Positions 8,671-16,422 of a stretch of DNA of 40,922 nt are shown here, in pieces; position 1 is the first letter of the stretch, and every line of letters starts with the position of its first letter. Position numbers and translations under genes: made by a program. Source of the stretch: an uncultured Acidobacteriota bacterium (GTDB lineage: Bacteria > Acidobacteriota > UBA6911 > RPQK01 > JAJDTT01); assembly GCA_951812665.1 (NCBI GenBank), contig CATOST010000006.1:1-40922 (forward strand), read 5' to 3'. The notes beneath the pieces are model-generated. The model was not told where the DNA came from, did not search any database, and saw only the letters and a list, made by a program, of their open reading frames with translations.

Positions 8671-11289
8671 TCAGTGGTTCTCCGCGAACTCTCTGGAGCT
8701 GAGGACGGCCCACTGGAGATCGCGAAGGGCCTGCCCGCGGTCGGGAGTCCGGGCGATCAGGGTGGACAGTTCGTCCGATTCGGCCCGAGTCGGATACCGG
8801 CTGAAGGCGGCCAGATATAGATCCCTGATGATCCCGCCGTCGGAGGTCCCACTCTGGAAATGGTCGTACACGCGGGACCCCTCGGTCCAAAGCTTGTCGT
8901 TATAGGTCGATCCCACCAGGATGTGCAGCGCCTGGCTCAGCATCGGCTCCGAGTCCCGCTCAGGCACCGAGAAGCGGGTGGGGCGTCCGAAAATATCCAG
9001 AAAGGAGGAGGCGTAGACGTCCGGTTCCTTCAGGTGAACCGCACGAGCGCCTCGCGGGGCCGCTCCGTCTCCGACGCCGGAGAAGGCGGGGACGGGAAAG
9101 TGCTCCGGAACGCCGGTCACGTCGCAAATCGCGTCCAGCAGGATTTCGGCTTCCAAGGGACGCGAAGGGGCGTAAGCATAAGTCGGCAGGTCGGCCGGTT
9201 GCGCTCCCCGGTTGGAGCTGGAGAGTTGATAAGTCCGGGAACGCACGATCAACCGGAACACCTGTTTCAGATCGTAGTCGTTCTCTTCGAAGTACCGTGC
9301 CAGTTGCCTCAGAAGCTGGGGATGGGTGGGCGGATTGTTGCTGCGGAAGTCGTCCACCGGCTCTACCAGGCCCCGGCCGAAGAAGTAGCTCCACATCCGG
9401 TTGACGGCGGCCTCGGCGAAGTAGGGGTGGGAGGTCATCCAGCGGGCCAATTCGCCGCGGGGGTAGTTGGTGGGCGTGTGCGCCACCCGGGTCCCGTCCA
9501 GCAGCACCGGGTCGATCTCCTCGCCCGTGCGCGGGTTGCGCACCCGCTTGTCGTTGGGGCTGGGAACGTCCGGGGCCACTTCCCTCCCGTTGGGATGATC
9601 GAAAATCACCGACTCCGGATTCCCGCCCAGCTTGAACATGGAGCCGAAGAAGGCCGTCATCCCCCAGAACTGATCCTGGGTCCAACGCTCATAGGGGTGG
9701 TCGTGGCACTGAGCGCAGTCCAGCCGGCGCCCCAGGAACACCCGCACCTGCTCACCCATCATGTTCTCCGGAGGCGGCACCACCAGATAGGGCAGATAGT
9801 GGCGTGAAGCCGCGCTGTACCCCTGGGACGAGACGCGCTCGCGGGCCACGTCGTCATAGGGCCGGTTGCTCTCGACGGCGTCCCGGATCCACTCCCAATA
9901 CGCCTGACTCCACTTGGCGTTGATGCCCAGGGCGAAGACCGACACCCGGAACAGGTCGGCGAAACGAAAGGTCCAGTAGTCCACGTACTCCGGAGACGCC
10001 AACAACGCCTCCACCACCTTCTCCCGCTTGAGGGGATCCGGATCGGCGAGGAACTCCCGGACTCGAACCACAGGGGGAATCCGGCCGGTCAGGTCGAGGC
10101 AGACTCGGCGCAGGAACTCGGAGTCGCTCGACATTTCAGAAGGAACGATGTTGAACCGGCGGAGCTTGGCGAAGATCCGCTCATCGATGAGGTTGTTGGG
10201 GCGGAGTTCCGGATAGTCGGCCACCCGGTCGGCCACCACGCCGATGGTCCCCAGGACCTCCTGGCCCGCTCCGCGCACCAGGACCGCCGTCTCGCCTCCG
10301 TTGCGAGCCGACACCAGGCCGCTGGGAGAGATCTCGGCCACGGAACCGTGATTCACGTCGAATCGGACCCGGCGCGTGTAGTCCTCCACGTTTCCGTCCG
10401 ACAGGTGGGCGCTCACCACCAGTTGCTGCCGCTCTCCCGGGCGCAGAATCGCCTCCCGGGGGTAAACCTCCATTCGGACCACCTTCACCCGTTCTGAGTC
10501 CTTCGCCCCGTAGGGGGAACCCTGGCGGACCCAGTCCAGAAGGAGAGAGAATTCCTTGGACTCCTGGTCGATTATCGGCCCGCCGACATGGGGGACCTGC
10601 ATGGTGGGCTTCTGCAGCAGAAGGCTCTTTTCGGGCCGGTCCAGATCAACCCGGGGGATTCTCGGCTCTCCGGGTTCATCGGTCAGGACCTGATACATTC
10701 CCCCTTGGACGATCCACTCATAGTCCTGCCTCGGATGGGATCCGTTCATCGACAGCTTGAAGCCCCCCCGGCCCTTCAGCCCGGAATGACATTCGGTCTG
10801 GTTGCAACCTCGCCGGGTCAGGATGGGGAGCACGTCGCGTGAGAAGTGGAACGGCCTCGTCCAATCCGAGTCCACCACCCGCAGGCGGGCTCTGGCTTCG
10901 TGCTTTCCGACCACGGCCTTCAACTCCGTTTCGCCGGCGGCGACGGCGGCGATCCACCCCCCCTCCCGAGGCCGCGCCACCTTGGGGTCCGAGATAGAAA
11001 ACGAAGCCTGAGCCGTCAGGTCCTTCCGGCTGCCGTCGGCCAGCGTCCCCGTCAGCACGTACTGCTGGGAGGCATTCCCGCCTCGCAAGGTCCGCTCCTC
11101 CGGATACAACTGCAAGCCGACGATCGAGGCATCGAACGAAGCCTCGGCGGATCTCGATCCAACGGCGGCGAAGACCGCAGGCGCCGGTCCGGGTCCACCG
11201 GCCAAGGACAGCCCGGCGGCCGTCAGACACACGATCCACCGGAGGCTGCACGGGAGCACCCAATTACCCACGCCGGGGGATGACCTCAT
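8671..11289 (-). CDS. DUF1549/DUF1553 (PSCyt2/PSD1) protein with two Ig-like domains
   Basis: 872 aa with a signal peptide. The order is a BIG2-type Ig-like domain (about 55-137), a cytochrome-like PSCyt segment with C-x4-CH (GCNQTECHSG), a second Ig-like domain (about 262-345), DUF1549 with CAQCHDHPYERWTQDQF, and C-terminal DUF1553 ending in the usual FAENH tail. The C-x4-CH form instead of CxxCH is usual for this subfamily, so heme binding is possible but not certain. It lies 4 nt downstream of the PPC-domain gene and 51 nt upstream of DUF1501, forming a planctomycete-style operon that probably acts in the periplasm. Confidence 0.9.
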   Translation of the reverse strand: MRSSPGVGNWVLPCSLRWIVCLTAAGLSLAGGPGPAPAVFAAVGSRSAEASFDASIVGLQLYPEERTLRGGNASQQYVLTGTLADGSRKDLTAQASFSISDPKVARPREGGWIAAVAAGETELKAVVGKHEARARLRVVDSDWTRPFHFSRDVLPILTRRGCNQTECHSGLKGRGGFKLSMNGSHPRQDYEWIVQGGMYQVLTDEPGEPRIPRVDLDRPEKSLLLQKPTMQVPHVGGPIIDQESKEFSLLLDWVRQGSPYGAKDSERVKVVRMEVYPREAILRPGERQQLVVSAHLSDGNVEDYTRRVRFDVNHGSVAEISPSGLVSARNGGETAVLVRGAGQEVLGTIGVVADRVADYPELRPNNLIDERIFAKLRRFNIVPSEMSSDSEFLRRVCLDLTGRIPPVVRVREFLADPDPLKREKVVEALLASPEYVDYWTFRFADLFRVSVFALGINAKWSQAYWEWIRDAVESNRPYDDVARERVSSQGYSAASRHYLPYLVVPPPENMMGEQVRVFLGRRLDCAQCHDHPYERWTQDQFWGMTAFFGSMFKLGGNPESVIFDHPNGREVAPDVPSPNDKRVRNPRTGEEIDPVLLDGTRVAHTPTNYPRGELARWMTSHPYFAEAAVNRMWSYFFGRGLVEPVDDFRSNNPPTHPQLLRQLARYFEENDYDLKQVFRLIVRSRTYQLSSSNRGAQPADLPTYAYAPSRPLEAEILLDAICDVTGVPEHFPVPAFSGVGDGAAPRGARAVHLKEPDVYASSFLDIFGRPTRFSVPERDSEPMLSQALHILVGSTYNDKLWTEGSRVYDHFQSGTSDGGIIRDLYLAAFSRYPTRAESDELSTLIARTPDRGQALRDLQWAVLSSREFAENH

Positions 11290-11293
11290 TCCC

Positions 11294-13147
11294 TCACTCC
11301 TCTCGGTGCGCCTCTCTGGTGGGGAGCACCATGACGAACAGGTCCTTGACCGGCGTGACGGGACCCAGAAGGCCTTCCACCACCGGCCGGGCCGCGACCC
11401 GGACGGTGACCGGACGGGCAGTCGCCGGCGCGTCCGGGGAGACGACCAGCAACAGAGTTGCCTTCTTGTTTCTGGCTATGTACCGATCTTCGCGGCCCCG
11501 GTTGATGGGCGGCGGCTGGACCGGTTCGGACTTGGTGGCCGTCATTGCCTCGACTCCGGGGGGAACCCCCTCCATGGTCAGCATGATGGCCCCCTCGAAA
11601 CCCTCCTCTTGATCCGTGATCACACTCACCGTGCCGGCCCTTCCCGCTTCCAGGTTCAGGACCTCGTCCTCGATGTGGATCTTCCCCATGTGGGGCACCT
11701 GGGGACGGACCAGCACCCGGTAGCTCATTCGCTCATCTCCCAAGGTGGCCGTGATGTCCCGGATCTCCAGAGTGAAATCACCGGCCCTGGGAAAGGCATG
11801 GGTGGTCTTGGGGTAGATCTGTTTCTGGATCTCGGTGTTGGAGTTGAGGAAGGAATGGACGTTGGTCACCACCTCCACACCATCGGCGTCGACCAGCTTC
11901 AGATAGGGATTGAAAAGGGGCACCGTCTTGTCCGGGGTCTCCACTTCGAGCACGATGCGGTCTCCGATGGCTGCGGAAAACCGGACTCGATGGATCTCGC
12001 CGGGACGCTGAAGCGCGCCGGTCAGAAGCGTGGGCAGAGTAATTCGAGGCGGCTCCGATCCGGCCAGGTCCTGGCCGCTGAGGCAGACCTCGGGGATCGG
12101 AGCGAAGGGGTCGGGCTGCGGTTCCTCGGGGGATTCCCCTTTCCCGGCGCTCGATCCCGGCTCCGGCCGCGGCGCCAGCGAGGGTACGGCGCGCGTCCAG
12201 AGGGCCTTCATCCGGTCCTGCGCCAAGGTCCGAGTCCAACTGCGCTCCTCCCAATCCTTCGGGTCCGGTTCGCTGGGAATCGCGGAGTCGCCCGACGCCT
12301 CTCGATGCGGCTCCGGGACAACCCGCAGAAGATACCCGTGGTCGGGGCTGGCCGTGCCCCTGAAACTGCTCACCCGGACGAAATAGGTTCCCGGCTTTTC
12401 GAATTGGTGGCTCAAAGCCGGCTCCGTGCTCGACCCGGGGTAGGAGACATCCTCATCGTGAAAGGCCAGGCGCCGGGTGCCTTCCGGGTCGAACCATCCG
12501 CCCGACCTCTCGAAGAGGGTGACGGCCGGGTCCAGGGCCGGACTCGAATGGACCTGGAACCGCAATTTGGTTCCGGCAGGCGCCTTGAACGAATAGTCGT
12601 CCACTTCGCCCAGGCGGGTGAACCGGCCGTGGACCACGAGGGGATACGGGTTCAAGGCTTCGGCTCCGTCCGGGAGCTCATGGGCGCCTTCCGTTTCCCA
12701 CTGAGCCGGCTCCCGGTGCACCCAGAAGGTGAGCGCGTTGGACAGACCGCCCGGAGTCACAAAGCGCAGCCTGCGTTCTCCGGGCTTCTCGTCGGAATCG
12801 ACTCGGACCCGGAGTGTCAACCGGGACGCCTGGGAATCGGGCGGCGACTCCGCGTCCGTTGTTTCCCCACCCTCGGTCTCACGGCTCACGATTTCGGCGG
12901 TCAGACCCGAAGAGTCGAACCAGACCGCTCGGGCCGAAGCCAGATGCTCGCCCCGAACCGTGACCTGAACCTGAGCACCCGGTTGGCCTCCCAGGGGAAA
13001 CAGCGAGGACAGCGTCGGCTCCGGGAGAGGTCCGGCACCTGCGGGGACGCCCGACAGGGCAACGAGGGCCGCCATCAAAACGGAAGAGAGGATCGCCGGG
13101 ACGAGCGGCCGTGCCGCAATGCCCAGACCTGTTCTGCTGAGTTTCAC
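11294..13147 (-). CDS. Exported PPC/IPT beta-sandwich protein
   Basis: 617 aa from a GTG at 13147, which directly precedes a good signal peptide (KLSRTGLG, hydrophobic run, AGAGPLPEP); the open frame extends further upstream but that stretch looks non-coding. After the signal comes an IPT/TIG-like domain (SLFPLGGQPGAQVQVTVRG), then two pre-peptidase C-terminal (PPC)-type beta-sandwiches, each with the pattern of a Tyr-Ser-Phe core strand and a GTYFVRVSS-like strand. No catalytic motif was seen. It is the first gene of the operon with the DUF1549/1553 and DUF1501 genes, an order often met in Planctomycetota, and probably serves binding or assembly at the cell surface. Confidence 0.8.
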   Translation of the reverse strand: MKLSRTGLGIAARPLVPAILSSVLMAALVALSGVPAGAGPLPEPTLSSLFPLGGQPGAQVQVTVRGEHLASARAVWFDSSGLTAEIVSRETEGGETTDAESPPDSQASRLTLRVRVDSDEKPGERRLRFVTPGGLSNALTFWVHREPAQWETEGAHELPDGAEALNPYPLVVHGRFTRLGEVDDYSFKAPAGTKLRFQVHSSPALDPAVTLFERSGGWFDPEGTRRLAFHDEDVSYPGSSTEPALSHQFEKPGTYFVRVSSFRGTASPDHGYLLRVVPEPHREASGDSAIPSEPDPKDWEERSWTRTLAQDRMKALWTRAVPSLAPRPEPGSSAGKGESPEEPQPDPFAPIPEVCLSGQDLAGSEPPRITLPTLLTGALQRPGEIHRVRFSAAIGDRIVLEVETPDKTVPLFNPYLKLVDADGVEVVTNVHSFLNSNTEIQKQIYPKTTHAFPRAGDFTLEIRDITATLGDERMSYRVLVRPQVPHMGKIHIEDEVLNLEAGRAGTVSVITDQEEGFEGAIMLTMEGVPPGVEAMTATKSEPVQPPPINRGREDRYIARNKKATLLLVVSPDAPATARPVTVRVAARPVVEGLLGPVTPVKDLFVMVLPTREAHREE

Positions 13148-13370
13148 CGTGATTCGACCCCGCCGATGTGCCCGGTTCCGGCTCGATTTTAGTGATTTAG
13201 CCGGACCTGAGTCAATTTGACCCCGAAGAGGACGGTTGAAACATCCGCTCCGCTCGTTCGTTCCATATGGGTGTGTGGAGCGAGGAGAAACGACAAGGCG
13301 GATGTCGGGAAACGGCGCCGAGGCCTCATGGGGGGGCGGCGCGTAACCCAAGGAAGGAGCGAGTCACATC

Positions 13371-14180
13371 ATGAGCATGAAACAACCGAAATTCTGGATC
13401 GTCGGGCTGCTGGGAGTCACCCTCTTGGGAGGCACCCTCGCCGCTCTCCACAATCAACAGGCCGGGCGCGGGCGCAGGGCTTTCGGAGGGGCCGGTCTTC
13501 CTCCCGACCGGGCACTGAAGCGGCTCGGGTTGACCGAGGAGCAGAAGGCCGAGGTCAAGAAGCTGCGCGAGAGCCACAAGGCCACGATGTCTTCTCTCCG
13601 CAAGAAGGGCGCCGGCATCCGAACCCAACTGCGGGAGAAACTGGGGACGGAGGAGTCTTCCGCCGCCCAGGTCGGCGAACTCGTCAAAGAGGGGCACGAC
13701 GTGAGGCAGCAGATTCGGAAGGCACGGCAATCCTTGCGGAAATCTTTCTCCGGTCTGCTGACGGCGGAACAGCGGGAGAAGATTCAACGAGGGCGCGAGC
13801 GCAGGGCTCGCCGGGGGCCCGGCCTTCCTCCCGACCGGGCGCTGGAGCGGCTCGGGCTGACCGAGGAGCAGAAGGCCGAGGTCAAGAAGCTGCGCGAGAG
13901 CCACAGGGCCACGATGGCCTCCCTCAGAGAGAAGGGTGCCGGCATCCGAACCCAGTTGCAGGAGCAATTGGAAAGGGAGGAGTCTTCCCCCGCCAAGGTC
14001 GGTGAACTCGTCATCGAGGGACGGGACGTGAGGCAGAAAATCCGAAAGGCACGGCAGTCCGTGCGCGAGTCCTTTACGGCAGTGCTCACGGAGGAACAAC
14101 TGGAAAAGATCGAGAAGTTTCGCGATCGGAGAGGACGACCCGGAGCTCGCCGCGGAAACCGGCCCGGCAGGAGACTTTGA
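13371..14180 (+). CDS. Spy/CpxP-like LTXXQ protein with tandemly duplicated domain
   Basis: 269 aa with an N-terminal hydrophobic anchor or signal (FWIVGLLGVTLLGG). It has two near-identical ~100-residue units starting at residues 42 and 151, each opening GLPPDRAL-x-RLGLTEEQK. LTEEQ at the start of each unit and LTAEQ or LTEEQ at its end are the LTXXQ signatures of Spy/CpxP/ZraP periplasmic chaperones and metal or stress sensors. Each unit is all helical and very Arg/Lys/Glu rich. Normal family members have a single unit, so this is an internal fusion. It is transcribed divergently from the PPC gene and followed by a strong hairpin. Confidence 0.8.
   Translation: MSMKQPKFWIVGLLGVTLLGGTLAALHNQQAGRGRRAFGGAGLPPDRALKRLGLTEEQKAEVKKLRESHKATMSSLRKKGAGIRTQLREKLGTEESSAAQVGELVKEGHDVRQQIRKARQSLRKSFSGLLTAEQREKIQRGRERRARRGPGLPPDRALERLGLTEEQKAEVKKLRESHRATMASLREKGAGIRTQLQEQLEREESSPAKVGELVIEGRDVRQKIRKARQSVRESFTAVLTEEQLEKIEKFRDRRGRPGARRGNRPGRRL
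13494..14120 (+). repeat. Intragenic tandem repeat, 327-bp period, two units
   Basis: Units at about 13494-13790 and 13821-14117 share long identical stretches, for example over the LTEEQKAEVKKLRESH coding segment. The period is 109 codons with no frame change, so the duplication fused two domains in frame. Confidence 0.85.
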
Positions 14181-14190
14181 TTCGAAGCTT

Positions 14191-14222
14191 GGTGGCCGCC
14201 GATCGACTGGTCGGCGGCCACC
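14191..14222 (+). terminator. Perfect 12-bp GC-rich hairpin after the Spy/CpxP-like gene
   Basis: Arms GGTGGCCGCCGA (14191-14202) and TCGGCGGCCACC (14211-14222) with an 8-nt loop lie 10 nt past the stop. There is no clear T-tract, so it may be a terminator of the U-poor kind or an mRNA-stabilising hairpin. Confidence 0.55.
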
Positions 14223-14342
14223 GGCTGCAGTTCGCAACCCGCCCACGACCCCGCCTTTCCTGATTCCCCCCTTTATTTACTGACAAGGCAGTTCTCACAT
14301 CGGCCGCTGCCCGTGGGTTCGACGGCCAGCTCACGACCCTTG

Positions 14343-14373
14343 TTATTGTAATTTAAGAGTGTAAATACAATAA
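14343..14373. promoter_or_regulatory. AT-rich inverted repeat ahead of the Fic relic
   Basis: TTATTGTA (14343-14350) and TACAATAA (14366-14373) form an 8-bp perfect inverted repeat in an otherwise GC-rich area, followed by a TATA-like run. It could be the surviving promoter/operator of the original fic gene. Confidence 0.4.
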
Positions 14374-14383
14374 TATATATCGT

Positions 14384-14821
14384 TTCCTCTACCTGAGCCT
14401 GTACTTCAAACAACACAGGAACAGGTACTACGACCTGCTGACCAGCGTCCGCCAGACGGGAGACTGGGAGGCATGGCTCGCCTTTTTCCTCGACGGAGTG
14501 AAGCTGACGGCCGAGGTTGCCGCCTCGACCGCCCAACGCCTGTCCCGGGTGTTCCAGAGCGACCGAAGCCTTATCGAAGCGGCCGCAGGCCGGAGGACGG
14601 GGTCCGCGCTGCGCCTCCACGAAGCGCTCAAGTCGAAGCCGATGTTGTCGCTGCCCGAGGCGGCCCGACAGACCAAGCTGTCTTTTCACGCGGCGGCCTC
14701 GGCGATGGATCTTCTGGCCGCACAAGGTATCGCGAGAGAGATCACCGGAAAGCGCCGGGGCCGGCTGTACGCCTACCACCGGTACCTTGCCATCCTCGGA
14801 GAAGGAGCCGAGACGCCGTGA
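14384..14821 (+). pseudogene. Fic-family protein, C-terminal relic
   Basis: The frame from 14384 encodes the segment that follows the catalytic core in Fic (AMP-transferase) proteins: LYLSLYFKQHRNRYYDLL, then GDWEAWLAFFLDGV, and a winged-helix tail with LSLPEAARQTKLSF and ITGKRRGRLYAY. The HPFxDGNGR active-site loop and everything before it are missing; upstream is an in-frame TAA (14354) and AT-rich DNA. A GTG at 14498 could start a 107-aa product containing only the tail, but the enzyme is certainly dead. The stop overlaps the GTG of the next gene. An internal deletion joining promoter and 3' end explains the layout. Confidence 0.75.
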
Positions 14822-15450
14822 CGCCACTAGAGTTCGTGGAGGCGCTGCGAGAGCAGAGTCTCGAGAACACGTTCAACCCGTATTCGGAACGGTGCGACCG
14901 GTACGATCGGAATGATGCACCGCAACTTCGGCTACAAGCGTTGCGATCCATGCTCGAGACGGCGACGGAACGGGAGGTCGATTCCCTATGGATCGGACGC
15001 GACCCCGGCCATCGGGGCGGACGGCGGACGGGACTCGCCTTTGCGGACGACGTCCACATTCACCTCCATGCTGAACGCTGGGGGCTGTCGATACGGCGTC
15101 CGACAAGAGGCGAGAAAGTCCGTGAGCAGACCGCCGCCGTCATCTGGAAGGCTCTCTCGCGAATCGAGTCACCGGTTTTCTTGTGGAATGTCTTCCCCTT
15201 GCATCCGCACAAACCGGGAAACCCCTTCAGCAACCGGCCCCACAACGCTCGCGAGCGCAGAATCGGCGAGGAGTTTCTTGCCGAACTCATCCTGCTCCTG
15301 CAACCGCGCCGGCTGGTTGCCATCGGTAACGACGCGGCGAAGACGGCACGGCGCCTGGGCGACCGGCGGGCGATCATTCACGTCCGGCACCCCAGCCACG
15401 GAGGCCAGGCGAAGTTTCTAGGCCAGATCGTGGAGTCGCACTTTCAATAA
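14818..15450 (+). CDS. Uracil-DNA glycosylase superfamily protein
   Basis: 210 aa, GTG start overlapping the Fic relic stop by 4 nt (GTGA), so it was probably translated by coupling. Motif A is IGRDPGHRGGRRTGLAF at residues 59-75, the place of the GEAPG-type uracil-binding loop. VFLWNVFPLHPHKPGNPFSN-like core strands follow, and HPSHGG near residue 190 matches the UDG motif B position. The family removes uracil or damaged bases from DNA; the exact substrate of this branch is unknown to me. The overlap with fic suggests an ancestral two-gene unit. Confidence 0.75.
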   Translation: MTPLEFVEALREQSLENTFNPYSERCDRYDRNDAPQLRLQALRSMLETATEREVDSLWIGRDPGHRGGRRTGLAFADDVHIHLHAERWGLSIRRPTRGEKVREQTAAVIWKALSRIESPVFLWNVFPLHPHKPGNPFSNRPHNARERRIGEEFLAELILLLQPRRLVAIGNDAAKTARRLGDRRAIIHVRHPSHGGQAKFLGQIVESHFQ

Positions 15451-15516
15451 GATAGGGAACTCACCCCAGACAAAGGCTCAACCCTTCGACATTGCGTAGA
15501 TACGAATCATTCCGCA

Positions 15517-15551
15517 TACTGTGACTCACAGTAACTGTGATACTGTGAGTC
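15517..15551. promoter_or_regulatory. Operator of the VapBC module, four half-sites
   Basis: TACTGTGA (15517), TCACAGTA (15526), the related AACTGTGA (15533) and TACTGTGA (15541) recur every 7-9 nt. The first two form a 17-bp palindrome and GACTCACAGTA/TACTGTGAGTC forms an 11-bp inverted repeat with 7-nt spacer. It ends 5 nt before the antitoxin GTG, as expected for autorepression by a ribbon-helix-helix antitoxin. Confidence 0.75.
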
Positions 15552-15555
15552 CAAC

Positions 15556-15819
15556 GTGAAAAACATAACCGTGTCCATAGACGAAGAAACCTACCGGCTG
15601 TCGCGCGTCAAGGCGGCAGAAGCTGGAACTTCGGTGTCGGCACTGGTCCGCGCCTACTTGGTCGAACTGGTTCAGGGTCGCATCGCCGAGACCCAATTCG
15701 ACCGCCTTCGCTGGCTGCAGGATGAGACGTTGGAGTCCATTCGCTCTCGAGGAGCGGGCTTGAACTCCGCCGACAACCATTCCCGGGGTACGCTTCACGA
15801 CCGCGATGCGCTTCCTTGA
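15556..15819 (+). CDS. vapB: VapB-like ribbon-helix-helix antitoxin
   Basis: 87 aa. The GTG start gives the canonical RHH opening (KNITVSIDEETYRLSRVKA) with alternating strand residues and a helix (TSVSALVRAYLVELV). No Shine-Dalgarno site is obvious between the operator and the GTG. The variable C-terminal tail should bind and block the PIN toxin encoded 14 nt inside its 3' end. It probably represses its own promoter through the palindromic repeats immediately upstream. Confidence 0.8.
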   Translation: MKNITVSIDEETYRLSRVKAAEAGTSVSALVRAYLVELVQGRIAETQFDRLRWLQDETLESIRSRGAGLNSADNHSRGTLHDRDALP

Positions 15820-16225
15820 CACGAACGTCCTGATTTATGCCGTCAGTGCCGCCTCCGAAGATGCGGGCAAGCGGCGACGAGCCCTCGAACTGCTGGCGGG
15901 AAGAAATCTTGCAATGTCGGTTCAAGTCCTGCAGGAGTTCTATGTTCAGGCTACCCGAGCCTCACGTCCCGGAGCGCTGACGCATGATGAGGCGGTGGCC
16001 TTCACCGAATCCCTGCAGCGATTCCCGGTTCAGGCAAACACCCTCGACGTCATGTGGGCAGCGTTCATCATCCGAGCGCGGTTCGGCCTGTCCTATTGGG
16101 ACAGCTCCATCATTGCCGCAGCACATTTGTGCGGGTGCCGAATCGTATATTCCGAAGACCTGAGCACCGAACAGGATTACGACGGTGTACGTGTAGTCAA
16201 TCCGTTCGCTTATTTGCGAATGTAA
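15806..16225 (+). CDS. vapC: VapC-like PIN-domain toxin
   Basis: 139 aa. PIN ribonuclease with the acidic metal-binding set: D5 in MRFLDTNVLIY, E in VLQEFYVQA, D in SYWDSSIIAAA, and the acidic SEDLSTEQDYDG strand near the end. PIN toxins cleave tRNA, rRNA or mRNA when freed from the antitoxin. The ATG lies inside the antitoxin gene, so the pair is translationally coupled. Confidence 0.88.
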   Translation: MRFLDTNVLIYAVSAASEDAGKRRRALELLAGRNLAMSVQVLQEFYVQATRASRPGALTHDEAVAFTESLQRFPVQANTLDVMWAAFIIRARFGLSYWDSSIIAAAHLCGCRIVYSEDLSTEQDYDGVRVVNPFAYLRM

Positions 16226-16389
16226 ACCCGGTTTCCGCTGCCCCCGAACGAGATCGCCGGGAGTCCCTCCGCTGGTCAGGTTAAAGCGAATTCCTGGAAG
16301 AAAAGAGAACCGAGAGTTGGCGCCCGGAGTAGCGATTTTCTTGCCGCCTGACTACGAACGGGATATCAGGCTGAATCGCAAGGGAAGAA

Positions 16390-16411
16390 GGGGGGACAAG
16401 AACGCCCCCCC
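16390..16411. other. G6/C7 hairpin between vapC and the convergent propeller gene
   Basis: Six G (16390-16395) and seven C (16405-16411) can pair around a 9-nt loop just beyond the minus-strand stop at 16423. No T-run follows on either strand, so terminator activity is only possible. Nothing else was seen in 16226-16422. Confidence 0.3.
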
Positions 16412-16422
16412 TCCAAGCGGTC

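Noticed and set aside
7366..8820. Plus-strand open frame of 484 codons opposite the DUF1501 gene
   Set aside because: Antisense shadow; DUF1501 landmarks on the minus strand are unambiguous.
11306..13192. Plus-strand open frame of 628 codons opposite the PPC-domain gene
   Set aside because: No signal, domain or ribosome binding site, and it mirrors codons of the real minus-strand gene.
16390..16411. Rho-independent terminator for the propeller gene
   Set aside because: The G/C stem has no following T-run on the relevant strand; kept only as a hairpin.
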